Shown here piece after piece: positions 36,369 through 45,443 of a DNA stretch of 64,000 bases. The stretch is from Gammaproteobacteria bacterium (lineage in GTDB: Bacteria > Pseudomonadota > Gammaproteobacteria > SZUA-152). Made by a program: the position numbers and the translations under genes. The notes under the pieces were generated by a model. The model made no database searches and had not been told where the DNA came from. It was given only the letters and a program-made list of their open reading frames with translations. Each line of letters opens with the position of its first letter. Position 1 is the stretch's first letter. The stretch covers positions 1 through 64,000 of the forward strand of contig JAKIUF010000018.1 in the NCBI GenBank assembly GCA_021647705.1, given 5' to 3'.

Positions 36369-36833
36369 ATGGATAACAAAAAAGATAATCTTGTTGAGCC
36401 GGGTCATGATTTAACTAAAGAGCACGAAGATCCTTATATTGAGTTTTTACATCGCATTATACGATTTGCTGTAAAGGTGTTAGCGGCACTAATGGTATTA
36501 GTTATCGTTTGGGGCATAGGCGACGTCATTTATGTGTTATACCAACGCATCAGTGCCCCTCCATTTTTACTTCTAAGCATTAATGACATTCTTGCTACAT
36601 TTGGTGCTTTTCTTGCGGTATTGATTGCTATTGAGATTTTTATCAATATCTCAATGTACTTAAAGACTGATGTTATTCCTGTCAGATTGGTAGTTGCTAC
36701 AGCCTTAATGGCCATATCACGTAAAGTAATTATTTTTGATTTCGAGAAAATAACCCCACCATTCATTCTTGGAACAGCAGCAGTTGTATTTGCTCTTGGA
36801 ATTACGTATTGGCTTATTTCAAAAAAAACCTAA
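36369..36833 (+). CDS. PsiE-like membrane protein
   Basis: 154 residues from ATG 36369, with AGGTG about 6 bases upstream. Four hydrophobic segments (about 33-52, 70-90, 100-118 and 130-147), with FLHRIIRFAVKVLAALMVLV and VRLVVATALMAISRKVIIFD typical of the phosphate-starvation-inducible PsiE family. Inner-membrane protein of unknown function. AT-rich, with foreign-looking flanks; followed by a group II intron relic. Confidence 0.8.
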   Translation: MDNKKDNLVEPGHDLTKEHEDPYIEFLHRIIRFAVKVLAALMVLVIVWGIGDVIYVLYQRISAPPFLLLSINDILATFGAFLAVLIAIEIFINISMYLKTDVIPVRLVVATALMAISRKVIIFDFEKITPPFILGTAAVVFALGITYWLISKKT

Positions 36834-36849
36834 CAGCAAAAAAGGGGGC

Positions 36850-37445
36850 GTGCGGCCGAGCAAGGTCGATTATTCCAGCGGGTGAGAATCCCGTCCCGGC
36901 AAGGCAGGTCAGTCACCGGGTAGCAAGCGTCGGGTAGGCGGGAGTAATCCCAAATGTTAAGCACGACGTGCGCAAGGCAGCAGGCCGTAAGCGTAAGTGA
37001 TTTAGCCTCGTAAGTTTTTTTACACAAGCAGGGCGACAGGGTACCCCTCCTGGAAGCCACTATGACATGATGCGATACTTGACCAGTATCATGGAACTGC
37101 TTCGGGGTTGTAAAGCATGGCATGCTGACTATCAGGAATAATCGGTAACTCGGGAGATCCTGAACTGTCTTTTGAGAAAAGGGGTCAGAGCCCTTTAATA
37201 GTTTTGCGCCCTTTAAAAGGCTTTGTTAAGCTCCTTTTCTTCCGCCAAACAAGAGGTAAATAAGAGCGAGCCGAGATTAGGCGGTGTGAGGTTTTCGGCC
37301 ATCGAAGCAGGAGAAGGGGAGGGCAGTTTCTTGCAGGACTGGTAGACAATATCTCTCTGGAAGAGGGCGCATGCCTTGGCATAAAGAACATAGGAAAGCC
37401 GTGTGCGGGAAAGCTGTATGCACGGTTTGATGAGGGGGGGGTGGT
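36850..37445 (+). mobile_element. group II intron relic without reverse transcriptase
   Basis: Begins GTGCGGCCGAGCAAGG, the bacterial intron 5' type (GUGYG), 16 bases after the PsiE stop. Domain I-like words follow (GGGTGAGAATCCCG, AAGGCAGCAGGCCGTAAGCG). Near the 3' side is a well-formed domain V (37396-37428). Only about 600 bases separate the ends, so the reverse transcriptase in domain IV is gone. AGGGGTCAGAGCCCTTTAAT at 37180-37200 resembles an end of a Y1-transposase element and may mark the deletion. The exact 3' end is not clear. Confidence 0.6.
37396..37428 (+). ncRNA. group II intron domain V
   Basis: AAGCCGTG pairs with CACGGTTT (8 bp with the G-T of the AGC triad), a two-base TG bulge follows, then TGCGG pairs with CTGTA through G-T pairs around loop GAAAG. 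The preserved AGC triad, two-base bulge and capped upper stem are the defining catalytic features, so this small core is still intact. Confidence 0.7.
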
Positions 37446-37666
37446 GAAGTTATCCATGAAAAAATGGTTGAAGCACCGCCAGACGAAAGAGCCAGAAACA
37501 GATAGGCCATTTCTGCAGATGACTAAACCCGTCCTCTACTCTATCCTTATTTTTTTTAAAGTAACCATTATTGCTGAAACGCTTGTGTCAAAATATTGTA
37601 AACTAGGAAATTGACTAAAATAAGTTTACAGGAATAATTCGAAAATCATTATGGGGAAGTTATAAG

Positions 37667-38170
37667 ATGTATAGTACGCAAGATTATTCTAAAAAGGATT
37701 ATGCTTATCTGTCAATTTCTCTCTTTATTTTCGGTGCAATACTATCATTATTTAGTTCCCCTCCAGGTTATAAAGATCTTATCTTCATTAAAGGTGAAGC
37801 CAGCAACATATACTATAAAAATACTAAATTTGGTTCAAAAACTATAGTTGAGCTAAGTGGATCGTCTGAAATTAATGAAATCAAAATGCCTCGTTTCAAT
37901 AATATTTTTATTCAAAAAGGAGACTTCATTGAAGCGGGTGTCAAAAAAGATTTTTTTGGCCGAAAAATTTATTGGGTCTGGGCATTAGATGTGAATGATA
38001 ATACTCTGCTTAATTACGATTTTATGGTAGACCATGAAGCTGGAAACATTACCGTGGTTAGCCGTATTATAATGTTTGCCGCATTCTTGATGTTTTTATA
38101 TGGGATATTTTTTAGAAGAACTCCTAAAACGGCTCTTGATAGAGTCAGGCAGAAAAATAAGAATAAGTAG
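37667..38170 (+). CDS. hypothetical two-helix membrane protein
   Basis: 167 residues, AT-rich. Transmembrane segments at about 14-31 (YLSISLFIFGAILSLF) and 134-150 (IIMFAAFLMFLYGIFF) flank a beta-rich region of about 100 residues (GEASNIYYKNTKFGSKTIVE) on one side of the membrane. The tail is basic (RVRQKNKNK). Not recognised. Low GC and neighbours suggest acquired DNA. Confidence 0.6.
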   Translation: MYSTQDYSKKDYAYLSISLFIFGAILSLFSSPPGYKDLIFIKGEASNIYYKNTKFGSKTIVELSGSSEINEIKMPRFNNIFIQKGDFIEAGVKKDFFGRKIYWVWALDVNDNTLLNYDFMVDHEAGNITVVSRIIMFAAFLMFLYGIFFRRTPKTALDRVRQKNKNK

Positions 38171-38361
38171 CTGATTTTAAATCTATTTTTACTGCACTAT
38201 TATGCCGCTCGAAAAAAATCGATGGGGTCAGGCTAGTATTGCTAGGGCGGTTAGTGAAGAGCTTGAATCATTCCACTGTTAAGAAAAAGATATCTAATAA
38301 AAACAATCAATACGGACATTTTTCACGAAATTCAAAAATGAAGAAACCTGAAAGAAAACTG

Positions 38362-39327
38362 ATGAAAGCCATAGCATGGACAAAATATGGAGCACCTGAA
38401 GTTCTTAAGCTTAAAGAGTTTAAGAAACCCTCTCCAAAAAACAAGGAAGTCCTAATTAAAATCCATGCATCCTCTGCAACAGCTGGTGATTGTCGGCTTC
38501 GTGCATTTAAGGTGCCTATAGGTTTTTGGCTGCCCGCACGATTGGTGTTTGGTTTAATAAAGCCAAGAATCCCGATACCTGGAATGGATATATCAGGGGA
38601 AATAGAGTCGGTAGGAAAAGATGTAAAGTTGTTTAAAAAGGGCGATAAAGTATACGGAACGACAGGCGTGAGGTTGAGGGCTAATGCTGAATACACCTGC
38701 CTACCTGAAAATTCGGCATTGGTGAAAAAACCAAACAATATTACTCATGAACAAGCAGCCGCTGTTCTTTTTGGAGGATTGGCGGCAATATATTTCCTTA
38801 GAGATAAAGCGAGCATTCAAAGAGGGCAAAAGGTTCTTGTTAATGGAGCATCCGGGGCTGTAGGGACTGCTTCAATACAGCTAGCAAAACATTTTGGCAC
38901 AGAAGTAACAGGCATTTGCAGCACATCTAACATTGAGTTGGTTAAATCCCTCGGCGCAAAAAAAGTTATTGATTACACTAAAGAAAATTTCACTAAGAAT
39001 AAAGAAACGTATGATGTGATTCTTGATGCGGTCGGTAATCTATCATTACACAAATGTAAAAAATCACTGACAAAGAAAGGGAAGTTGATTTTAATTAACA
39101 CAGGATTGCTGACTAACTTATTATCAATCACCAAAAAAAATGTAATTTGTGGTGTGGCAGTCGAGAGTAAAGAAGGTTTAGAGTTCCTTAGAGAGTGTAT
39201 TGAAGTTGGAGATTTTGATGCGGTTATCGACAGGGTTTACCCTTTAGAGAAAACTGCTGAGGCTCACAGATATGTTGATCTGGGGCATAAAAAGGGAAAT
39301 GTAGTTATATCAGTGGACCATCAATAA
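38362..39327 (+). CDS. zinc-independent MDR oxidoreductase (quinone reductase-like)
   Basis: 321 residues from ATG 38362 (MKAIAWTKYGAPEVL); the frame is open back to 38239 and an ATG at 38338 is also possible. Medium-chain reductase: GroES-like N-domain (ASSATAGDCRLRAF, GMDISGEIESVG, GDKVYGTTG) and NADPH-binding Rossmann LVNGASGAVGTASIQLAKHF with GLAAIYFL before it. The catalytic zinc ligands of alcohol dehydrogenases are absent, so a quinone or enone reductase is likely. AT- and Lys-rich, unlike the core genes, so probably transferred in. Confidence 0.85.
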   Translation: MKAIAWTKYGAPEVLKLKEFKKPSPKNKEVLIKIHASSATAGDCRLRAFKVPIGFWLPARLVFGLIKPRIPIPGMDISGEIESVGKDVKLFKKGDKVYGTTGVRLRANAEYTCLPENSALVKKPNNITHEQAAAVLFGGLAAIYFLRDKASIQRGQKVLVNGASGAVGTASIQLAKHFGTEVTGICSTSNIELVKSLGAKKVIDYTKENFTKNKETYDVILDAVGNLSLHKCKKSLTKKGKLILINTGLLTNLLSITKKNVICGVAVESKEGLEFLRECIEVGDFDAVIDRVYPLEKTAEAHRYVDLGHKKGNVVISVDHQ

Positions 39328-39539
39328 ACCTAATCAGGTTGTCCAGATGAAGGGAACCACTTCAGATTGATATGGGGTTAAGAGATTTATCTGAGTTGAT
39401 TGTTAGAATATTTTCTTTAATTTTAGCGCTCAAAGTCCTCGTGGAAGTGCCTTGGATATATTCGAGTTATCTCGCCGGAGGGCGGGCATAGAGTTTTATA
39501 AGGTGGGCAAAGCGGAGGGTCGGCCTGCGGTGGTATTTT

Positions 39540-40586
39540 TTACCAGCGCCAGTACCCTAGTTTTTTTCGTGTTGAAATTCGTCGCCCGAAATTCAATGGT
39601 TTGTGTTTTAGTTTGTCGTAATCATTTTTCAAAAATGCTTCTGTAGCATCCAGTACCCGTTCGCTGGAGTGTCCGTCGCGATAAGGGTGTAACCAATCTG
39701 CGTATTTATGCATTTCAGACATCAATTCCGATTCCGGCGATAGAGTGAGTGCAGTGTCAATAGCACTTTCCAGTTCATCGGCTTCTTGGATGTTTAATAA
39801 ATGTGGCCCTGGATTGCGGTGGCGACAAGTGATTACGGGTTTTTCTTGTAACATAAATTCAAAAACGACAGATGAGGTATCGGAGACCATTACATCCGCA
39901 GCTTTGAGCAAGGGAATAATGTTGTCAGTATCCATAAAGCTGAGGTTTTCTCCCTCTAATGCTTTGTAGCTGTCCACAATGGTAGAAGGCATTTTGGGAT
40001 GCAGGTTTACCAGCCAGTGCCAGCGACCTTCGTTGGCCAGTTGTGCGATAGCATCGTGCAGTCGCGGTGCGGCGGTGAGTCTGCGGCTGAAGGTGGAGGT
40101 GTAAAGCACAATGGGTTTTTTGATGCCCAATTGTTCGCGCAGGCCGGTTTGTTCATCGGTTTGAAACAGTGGGTCAATTTTGGGCCAGCCGGTTTCTACG
40201 GCTCGGAAATAACCGTGTTGTTGTGCCAGTTGTTGAAATTTGGGTGTGGTGCTGGGGCCTTGTGTGCAGTACAGATCAAAGTCGCCGCGAATGCGAAAGT
40301 GTCCTATATGCTCATCACGTTTTTCGGCGTTGAAGCCATGAAACAGTTGTACTTTGGTTCCGGGGAAAAAATAGGGTACCCAGTTGCTGGTAACGAATAC
40401 TGCGTCAGGTTGGTAGTCCATCACTGCTTTGGCTGTTTTTAATTGTTGCTCATCATCGTGTAGGTGTTCATCACCAACGCCGTGAACAAACCAGGCTGCT
40501 TCGTCTCCTCGCGCACGAATGGCGGCTTGCACTGGCCGGGCAATGGAGTAGCCGTAGAGTTTGCTGACAAAAAACAGATAGCGCAT
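39540..40586 (-). CDS. CDP-glycerol glycerophosphotransferase family enzyme (1)
   Basis: 348 residues, no signal peptide. Teichoic-acid-polymerase-like GT-B fold: LFFVSKLYGYSIARPV at the start, FHGFNAEKRDEH, LYTSTFSRRLTAAPRLH, VNLHPKMPST with a conserved His, and the C-terminal MVSDTSSVVFEFMLQEKPVI that binds the nucleotide. The family transfers alditol phosphates from CDP-alditols onto surface polymers at the inner face of the membrane. Its ATG overlaps the TGA of the preceding gene (TGATG), so the pair is translationally coupled. Acceptor unknown. The basic C-terminus could bind membrane. Confidence 0.82.
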   Translation of the reverse strand: MRYLFFVSKLYGYSIARPVQAAIRARGDEAAWFVHGVGDEHLHDDEQQLKTAKAVMDYQPDAVFVTSNWVPYFFPGTKVQLFHGFNAEKRDEHIGHFRIRGDFDLYCTQGPSTTPKFQQLAQQHGYFRAVETGWPKIDPLFQTDEQTGLREQLGIKKPIVLYTSTFSRRLTAAPRLHDAIAQLANEGRWHWLVNLHPKMPSTIVDSYKALEGENLSFMDTDNIIPLLKAADVMVSDTSSVVFEFMLQEKPVITCRHRNPGPHLLNIQEADELESAIDTALTLSPESELMSEMHKYADWLHPYRDGHSSERVLDATEAFLKNDYDKLKHKPLNFGRRISTRKKLGYWRW

Positions 40587-41638
40587 CAGTTAAGTTTCAG
40601 TTGTGGAAAAAGCGTGATGATTTCGTCGGCGGCACGTTTGCCAGCGAGGCCATCCAATTGATCAAACATAATGTGATTGGCTTCGGCGCGCTGGCTTTGT
40701 TTGGCGTCAGGGGTGGCGAGGCATTGCTGGATGGCTTCATCAAGTGCATTGACATGCTCGATTTGCAGGCTGAAGTTGCGGATCATTTTATGTACATGGG
40801 GCACGGTACGTTTCCCTTCCGGCATTTTGAAGGTGATCATGGGTTTGTCCAATGCACAGCATTCAGCAAGAATGGAGCTGGCATCACCAATGCAGACGTC
40901 AGCAATCATGATGTGAGGAAGAATGTCGTGGCTGCCCAGGTAATGCACACCGGGTGTGTTACGAATGTTGTCGATGTGTTCGGTGGCGGTCCAGGGGTGT
41001 ACGGTAACCAGCACATTATAGCGTTGTGCCAGTGGCGTAAGTTTGTGGGCCCATTGGCTGATGGCGGAAAGCCCGGATTTATCCCAGGTGGCGGTAAATA
41101 AAATGGTCTTTTTGTTGGCGTCGAGCTTGAGGTTCTGACGAGTTACAGCCAATGTGTTTGCGTCAATGCTGCCATCAAAGGCTGGGTCCAGCTTGGGGTA
41201 GCCAATGGCCACACCGCAGTGAATGCCTGCATCCTCTGCTTGTTTTACTTCGGTGCTGCTGGTCATGAAAAATCGATTCAGCAGGTTGTAGCTGTCTGGG
41301 TTGGCAAAGGGTTTGAAATGATATGCGCCATGACGCAAGCCTATTTTTTTGATACTTGTTGCAGGAAAGCGGTAGGCTGCCTGACGACACATGATCACCC
41401 CTTCAGGAAAGCTGGGAAGACGTGACGCGGTTACACCTATGCTGACTAGTTCCTGTTGGACTTTACGGTTTTTGGCCACCACGGGTAGCGGTTTCAGGTA
41501 TTTCTGGATGGGTGCGAAGATTTGATAATCCAGAGTATTGGCGCAATATAACACCACATCTTCGGTTTTCCCCAGCCGGTGTTTAATATGCCAGGCTAGG
41601 GTGTATGGAAGTTTGAGCAGGTAATAGGCAGGAACCAT
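40586..41638 (-). CDS. CDP-glycerol glycerophosphotransferase family enzyme (2)
   Basis: 350 residues. N-terminal hydrophobic/basic patch (YYLLKLPYTLAWHIKHRLG) as in membrane-associated members. Key stretches: GLRHGAYHFKPFANPDSYN with the catalytic-type His, ILFTATWDKSGLSAISQW, VTVHPWTATEHID, and CIGDASSILAECCALDKPMI. Distinct from its neighbour in sequence, so the two may use different acceptors or add different units. Third functional gene of the minus-strand operon that starts at 43875. Confidence 0.82.
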   Translation of the reverse strand: MVPAYYLLKLPYTLAWHIKHRLGKTEDVVLYCANTLDYQIFAPIQKYLKPLPVVAKNRKVQQELVSIGVTASRLPSFPEGVIMCRQAAYRFPATSIKKIGLRHGAYHFKPFANPDSYNLLNRFFMTSSTEVKQAEDAGIHCGVAIGYPKLDPAFDGSIDANTLAVTRQNLKLDANKKTILFTATWDKSGLSAISQWAHKLTPLAQRYNVLVTVHPWTATEHIDNIRNTPGVHYLGSHDILPHIMIADVCIGDASSILAECCALDKPMITFKMPEGKRTVPHVHKMIRNFSLQIEHVNALDEAIQQCLATPDAKQSQRAEANHIMFDQLDGLAGKRAADEIITLFPQLKLN

Positions 41639-41675
41639 GTTTGGTGGAGTTCTTTAGTCAGGCCGCAATTTGCCA

Positions 41676-42446
41676 TCAGGTTGCGATGGTGGCCTCGGCG
41701 ACAACGTTGCCTGGGGTGTTGTTGGCAGCCTGCAAAACAGCAGTGGCTTTGTGGAATGCGGCTTCGTCATCCACGTCCAGCCAGAAGCGGCCTTCGATGT
41801 CATGCACATGAGCCAGGTTTTTTTCAGCCAGTCGGTACACACCACCGGAGAGGGAGTCATCGCCTTGTTCCATGCTGCTTTTCAGCGCACCAAACAGGCC
41901 GGGAGTGCAGAGAAAAATACCGGTATCGAAGGCATCGTATTCAGTGAGCTGCTTGCCAATGTGACGAATGTGGCCGTGCTCACTATGGACTTTGGTGACA
42001 TCATCGAGATCGATGAGGGGGTTGTTCAGGTTGCGATCCACGCCCAGTAACAAGCCGCCTTCCGGGGGGGCGCTCTGATTCATGATGCGGACTATTTTCG
42101 GGTCGAAAAGGTGGTCCGACATGAGCAGGAAGAACGGTTTGTTGAGTTGCAGATGTGCGCTGTACACGGACAGGCCATTGGTGCGGGTCCAGTCATCGTT
42201 TTGTACAAACTGTATGTTGACACCGACGGTAATGGCGACTTCGCGCAGGAAGGTTTGCAGGCGTTCACCATGATGGCCGGTGACCACTACAAAGCGGGTC
42301 AGTCCGGCGTCACTGGCGGTCATGATCACGCGCTCGATCAGCGCATAACCTTCCACTTCCAGCAGTGGTTTGGAGTCGCTGCGGTGGGCCATACGGGTGC
42401 CCATGCCTGCGGCGATAATCAGGCAAGTGTCAGTGCAAGAAGTCAT
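41676..42446 (-). CDS. CDP-alditol-type nucleotidyltransferase, inositol-1-phosphate cytidylyltransferase-like
   Basis: 256 residues from ATG 42446; the frame opens at 42479 but that would overlap the upstream pseudogene. Sugar nucleotidyltransferase fold: LIIAAGMGTRM, KPLLEVEGYALIERVI, LLMSDHLFDP. The stretch GVDRNLNNPLIDLDDVTKVH, then IGKQLTEYDAFDTGIFLCTP and GRFWLDVDDEAAF, is what I associate with inositol-1-phosphate cytidylyltransferases, giving CDP-inositol from CTP and inositol-1-phosphate. Support comes from the inositol-3-phosphate synthase remnant 22 bases upstream and the CDP-alditol transferases around it. No fused CDP-alcohol phosphatidyltransferase domain. Confidence 0.75.
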   Translation of the reverse strand: MTSCTDTCLIIAAGMGTRMAHRSDSKPLLEVEGYALIERVIMTASDAGLTRFVVVTGHHGERLQTFLREVAITVGVNIQFVQNDDWTRTNGLSVYSAHLQLNKPFFLLMSDHLFDPKIVRIMNQSAPPEGGLLLGVDRNLNNPLIDLDDVTKVHSEHGHIRHIGKQLTEYDAFDTGIFLCTPGLFGALKSSMEQGDDSLSGGVYRLAEKNLAHVHDIEGRFWLDVDDEAAFHKATAVLQAANNTPGNVVAEATIAT

Positions 42447-42468
42447 ATTATGGTTTGTGTCAGCGGGC

Positions 42469-42671
42469 TCAGGTGTCACGTTCGCCAGCGACGAAGGCTT
42501 TGACTATTTGGTAGGCTTCGTCATCGGTGTATTGCACTGGCGGGTGTTTCATCAGATAGGCGGAAGGTGAGTGTAAGATGCCGCCTTGTCCACGGTCCAG
42601 CGCCAGTTTGCAGCAACGAATGAGCTGGCACAATTTCCGATGCCGACGATGGCCACTTTGATTTTGTTCAT
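42469..42671 (-). pseudogene. inositol-3-phosphate synthase remnant
   Basis: From ATG 42671 (GGAG 8 bases upstream) it reads MNKIKVAIVGIGNCASSFV, the NAD-binding start of inositol-3-phosphate synthase. In another frame it then runs directly into LALDRGQGGILHSPSAYLM and KHPPVQYTDDEAYQIV, the end of the same enzyme, stopping at 42469. About 300 internal residues are deleted and the frame is broken. The start signal and end are still recognisable, so the loss is recent. Confidence 0.8.
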
Positions 42672-42777
42672 TTACTACTCCGGCAAGGCATTCGTCAGCT
42701 GATATTGCTTAGCTGTGGCAAAAAAAGGGGTCATTATCACCAGTTCGTTGCCTGGGTGCAAACTAAAGAAGGTGTAA

Positions 42778-43875
42778 TTACCGAATGGTATCAGGGCATT
42801 TGTCATCCAGCAGGTAATCCACAATACGCTGTGATACTTGCCCGTCAGTAACACCCATCAGCTCCCGGGTATAGCTTTGGCGTTGTCGCTGGTGTTGGCT
42901 TGGCTCGGCAAGTTCGGATTGTACGTGCGAGAGCAGATCACGGTAACGTTGGGCATGCACAGCAATATCGGCGTAACGCAGAATGTCCTGATCCATGCGC
43001 CGGGTATAGCGATACCGGAATGGTCCACGATAGCTCCAGCGTAATTTGAGAAATTCACACCAGACCACGGGCTTGTTCAGCGCGGCGAATTCAAACAGGG
43101 CCGTGGAAGCGTCACTGATCAGCAGGTCAGCGCTGGCCATGAAGGGCAGCAAATTGTAATCGCTGACATCGGCAATAAATACGTTATGGGCACTGCGCCA
43201 GATTTCCAGTTTGCGTCGCTGTGCTTTGTAGCGACTCTTGGTGTAGGTGAAAAAATGCGGTTTCACCAGCAAATTGTAGTTCGCGAATTCTGCGGGCCAG
43301 TGATTGGACATGCATTCAATGGAGCTGGGGTAAAAAGTAGGCGCATAAAGCAGGGTGGGTTTGGTCGGGTCGAGGCCGCAGGCTGCAAGATCCAGTTCGG
43401 GTTTTTTAACGCCGGAATTGAACATGGGATCAAGCTTGGAAAACCCCACATCCACATACGTGCCCTGCGGACAATGTTTTTGCAGTTGCTGAAATTGGTA
43501 CGGCCCCTCGGCAAAACGCACCGACACACGACACATGCTGGCATCGTGCCCGGCCCCCTTGATGCCGGCACCATGATTAATCAGTGCAGTGCGGGTGGTG
43601 GCAGGCAGATCATCCAGGTATTTAAAACTGTTGCCAAGAATCAGCCATGAGGCTATCCGGGCCTGATAATAGTCTCGGGCATCTTCCACGCTATTCACCC
43701 AATGCACTGGCAGGTTTTCATCGGCAACTACTTTGTCCAGCACAGCTTGTAGCTCGGCATTGCGATAAATCACAAATTCACACGCCACACCACGTGCCTG
43801 CAAAACCCGATATACCGGCAAAAATTGTGGCAGGTAATAAAGGTGGTGAACGTCAAAAAGGATATGGGTAGTCAT
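42778..43875 (-). CDS. CDP-glycerol glycerophosphotransferase family enzyme (3)
   Basis: 365 residues, first gene of the minus-strand operon. Pattern as in its two relatives: FDVHHLYYLPQFLPVYRVL at the N-terminus, LINHGAGIKGAG with the conserved His, LLYAPTFYPSSIECMS, LVKPHFFTYTKS, and the nucleotide-binding LLISDASTALFEFAALNKPV. Cytosolic face, probably membrane-associated. It diverges from hldE across a 126-base gap that must hold both promoters. Confidence 0.82.
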   Translation of the reverse strand: MTTHILFDVHHLYYLPQFLPVYRVLQARGVACEFVIYRNAELQAVLDKVVADENLPVHWVNSVEDARDYYQARIASWLILGNSFKYLDDLPATTRTALINHGAGIKGAGHDASMCRVSVRFAEGPYQFQQLQKHCPQGTYVDVGFSKLDPMFNSGVKKPELDLAACGLDPTKPTLLYAPTFYPSSIECMSNHWPAEFANYNLLVKPHFFTYTKSRYKAQRRKLEIWRSAHNVFIADVSDYNLLPFMASADLLISDASTALFEFAALNKPVVWCEFLKLRWSYRGPFRYRYTRRMDQDILRYADIAVHAQRYRDLLSHVQSELAEPSQHQRQRQSYTRELMGVTDGQVSQRIVDYLLDDKCPDTIR

Positions 43876-44001
43876 GGTGTTTGTCGGTTATTAACATCGG
43901 TACGGTAGAGGCGCAGGGGCTTTGTTGAGCCTATGCTATCATCCACCCGATTGCTTGAGAAACAGACGCCCCGGCGATGACCTGGAAAACAAGAACCTGA
44001 T

Positions 44002-45438
44002 ATGACCACAAAAAACCTGCCTGATACCTCCCGTGCAAAACTCCTGGTCGTAGGTGACATTATGCTTGACCGCTATTGGAGTGGCGGCACTTCGCGTATC
44101 TCTCCTGAAGCTCCGGTGCCGGTGGTAAAGGTGGAAGTCTGCGAAGAGCGTGTGGGTGGTGCGGCCAATGTGGCTCTGAATATTGCTGCGCTGGGAGCGC
44201 AAGTGTCGTTGGGCGGTATTGTCGGTGAAGATGAAGCGGCACAAACGCTGGATAAATTGCTGACAAGCAGTGACATTCGCAGCCAATTATTACGCCGCAA
44301 TGATTGCACTACTATTACCAAGCTGAGAGTGATGAGTCGTCATCAACAGCTTATTCGTCTGGATTTTGAAGACCACTCACAAGCCAGTGGTGCAGGTGAG
44401 TTGGCAGAAAAAACGGCAGCCAATTTCGATGATATCGACGTGTTAGTGCTCTCTGATTACAACAAAGGCTCCCTCAATGCGGTACATGAGATTATTCGTG
44501 CCGCACGCAAAGCCGGGTTGCCAGTGCTGGTGGACCCCAAAGGCAACGACTTTGCTAAATACAAAGGCGCAACTCTGCTTACCCCCAATCTTGGAGAGTT
44601 CGAAGCAGTGGTGGGTCACTGTGTGGACGATGACGAACTGGTGGCCAAAGGTGAGGCACTGCGAGACAAACTGGAATTAGACGCTATTTTGATTACCCGC
44701 AGTGAGCATGGCATGACTTTGCTGGCGCAGGACGAAGCCCCGCTGCATTTGCCCACCCGTGCGCGGGAAGTATTTGATGTTACCGGCGCGGGTGATACGG
44801 TGATCGGCGTATTCGCCGCCATGCTGGCTGCGGGTGAAAGCATGGCCAACGCCGCCACTCTGGCCAATGCCGCTGCCGGTGTGGTGGTGGGCAAGCTGGG
44901 TGCGGCAACAGTGTCCGTGCAGGAGCTGGAAGCCACTATTAATGAACAAAGCAGTGTGCAGCGCGGCGTCACCAATGAAGCCGACCTGTTGGATTTTGTT
45001 GCTGAAGTACGCGCCCGTGGTGAAACCGTGGTGATGACCAACGGTTGTTTCGACTTGTTGCATCCCGGTCATATCACTTATTTGGAAGAAGCGGCTGCGT
45101 TGGGTGATCACTTGATCGTTGCCGTCAACGATGACGACTCCGTGAAAAAACTAAAAGGTAAAGGCCGTCCCATCAATACACTTGAAGACCGCATGCACAT
45201 GCTGGCTGCACTATCCTGCGTGGACTGGGTAGCGCCGTTTTCTGAAGACACACCGGAACGTTTGATCTGTCATGTGTTGCCCAACGTGTTGGTGAAAGGC
45301 GGTGACTATCGCCCGGAACAAATCGCTGGCCATGATTGCGTGGTGGACAACGGTGGTGAAGTGAAGGTGCTGAGTTTTAAGGCCGGTTACTCATCCACTG
45401 AGATGATTCAACGTATTTGTGAGCTGGAAAACAAATAA
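44002..45438 (+). CDS. hldE: bifunctional heptose-7-phosphate kinase / heptose-1-phosphate adenylyltransferase
   Basis: 478 residues, full two-domain enzyme making ADP-heptose for the LPS inner core. Domain 1 (to about 320) is a PfkB-type kinase: [28 protein letters not shown], and the anion hole [11 protein letters not shown]. Domain 2 (about 345-478) is the nucleotidyltransferase: [28 protein letters not shown] and [13 protein letters not shown]. The Shine-Dalgarno before ATG 44002 is weak. Its products feed the heptosyltransferase at 46381-47466. Confidence 0.95.
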   Translation: MTTKNLPDTSRAKLLVVGDIMLDRYWSGGTSRISPEAPVPVVKVEVCEERVGGAANVALNIAALGAQVSLGGIVGEDEAAQTLDKLLTSSDIRSQLLRRNDCTTITKLRVMSRHQQLIRLDFEDHSQASGAGELAEKTAANFDDIDVLVLSDYNKGSLNAVHEIIRAARKAGLPVLVDPKGNDFAKYKGATLLTPNLGEFEAVVGHCVDDDELVAKGEALRDKLELDAILITRSEHGMTLLAQDEAPLHLPTRAREVFDVTGAGDTVIGVFAAMLAAGESMANAATLANAAAGVVVGKLGAATVSVQELEATINEQSSVQRGVTNEADLLDFVAEVRARGETVVMTNGCFDLLHPGHITYLEEAAALGDHLIVAVNDDDSVKKLKGKGRPINTLEDRMHMLAALSCVDWVAPFSEDTPERLICHVLPNVLVKGGDYRPEQIAGHDCVVDNGGEVKVLSFKAGYSSTEMIQRICELENK

Positions 45439-45443
45439 ACAGG

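Noticed and set aside
39452..39646. 64-residue plus-strand frame
   Set aside because: Starts with a plausible peptide but runs antisense into the glycerophosphotransferase gene; no ribosome site.
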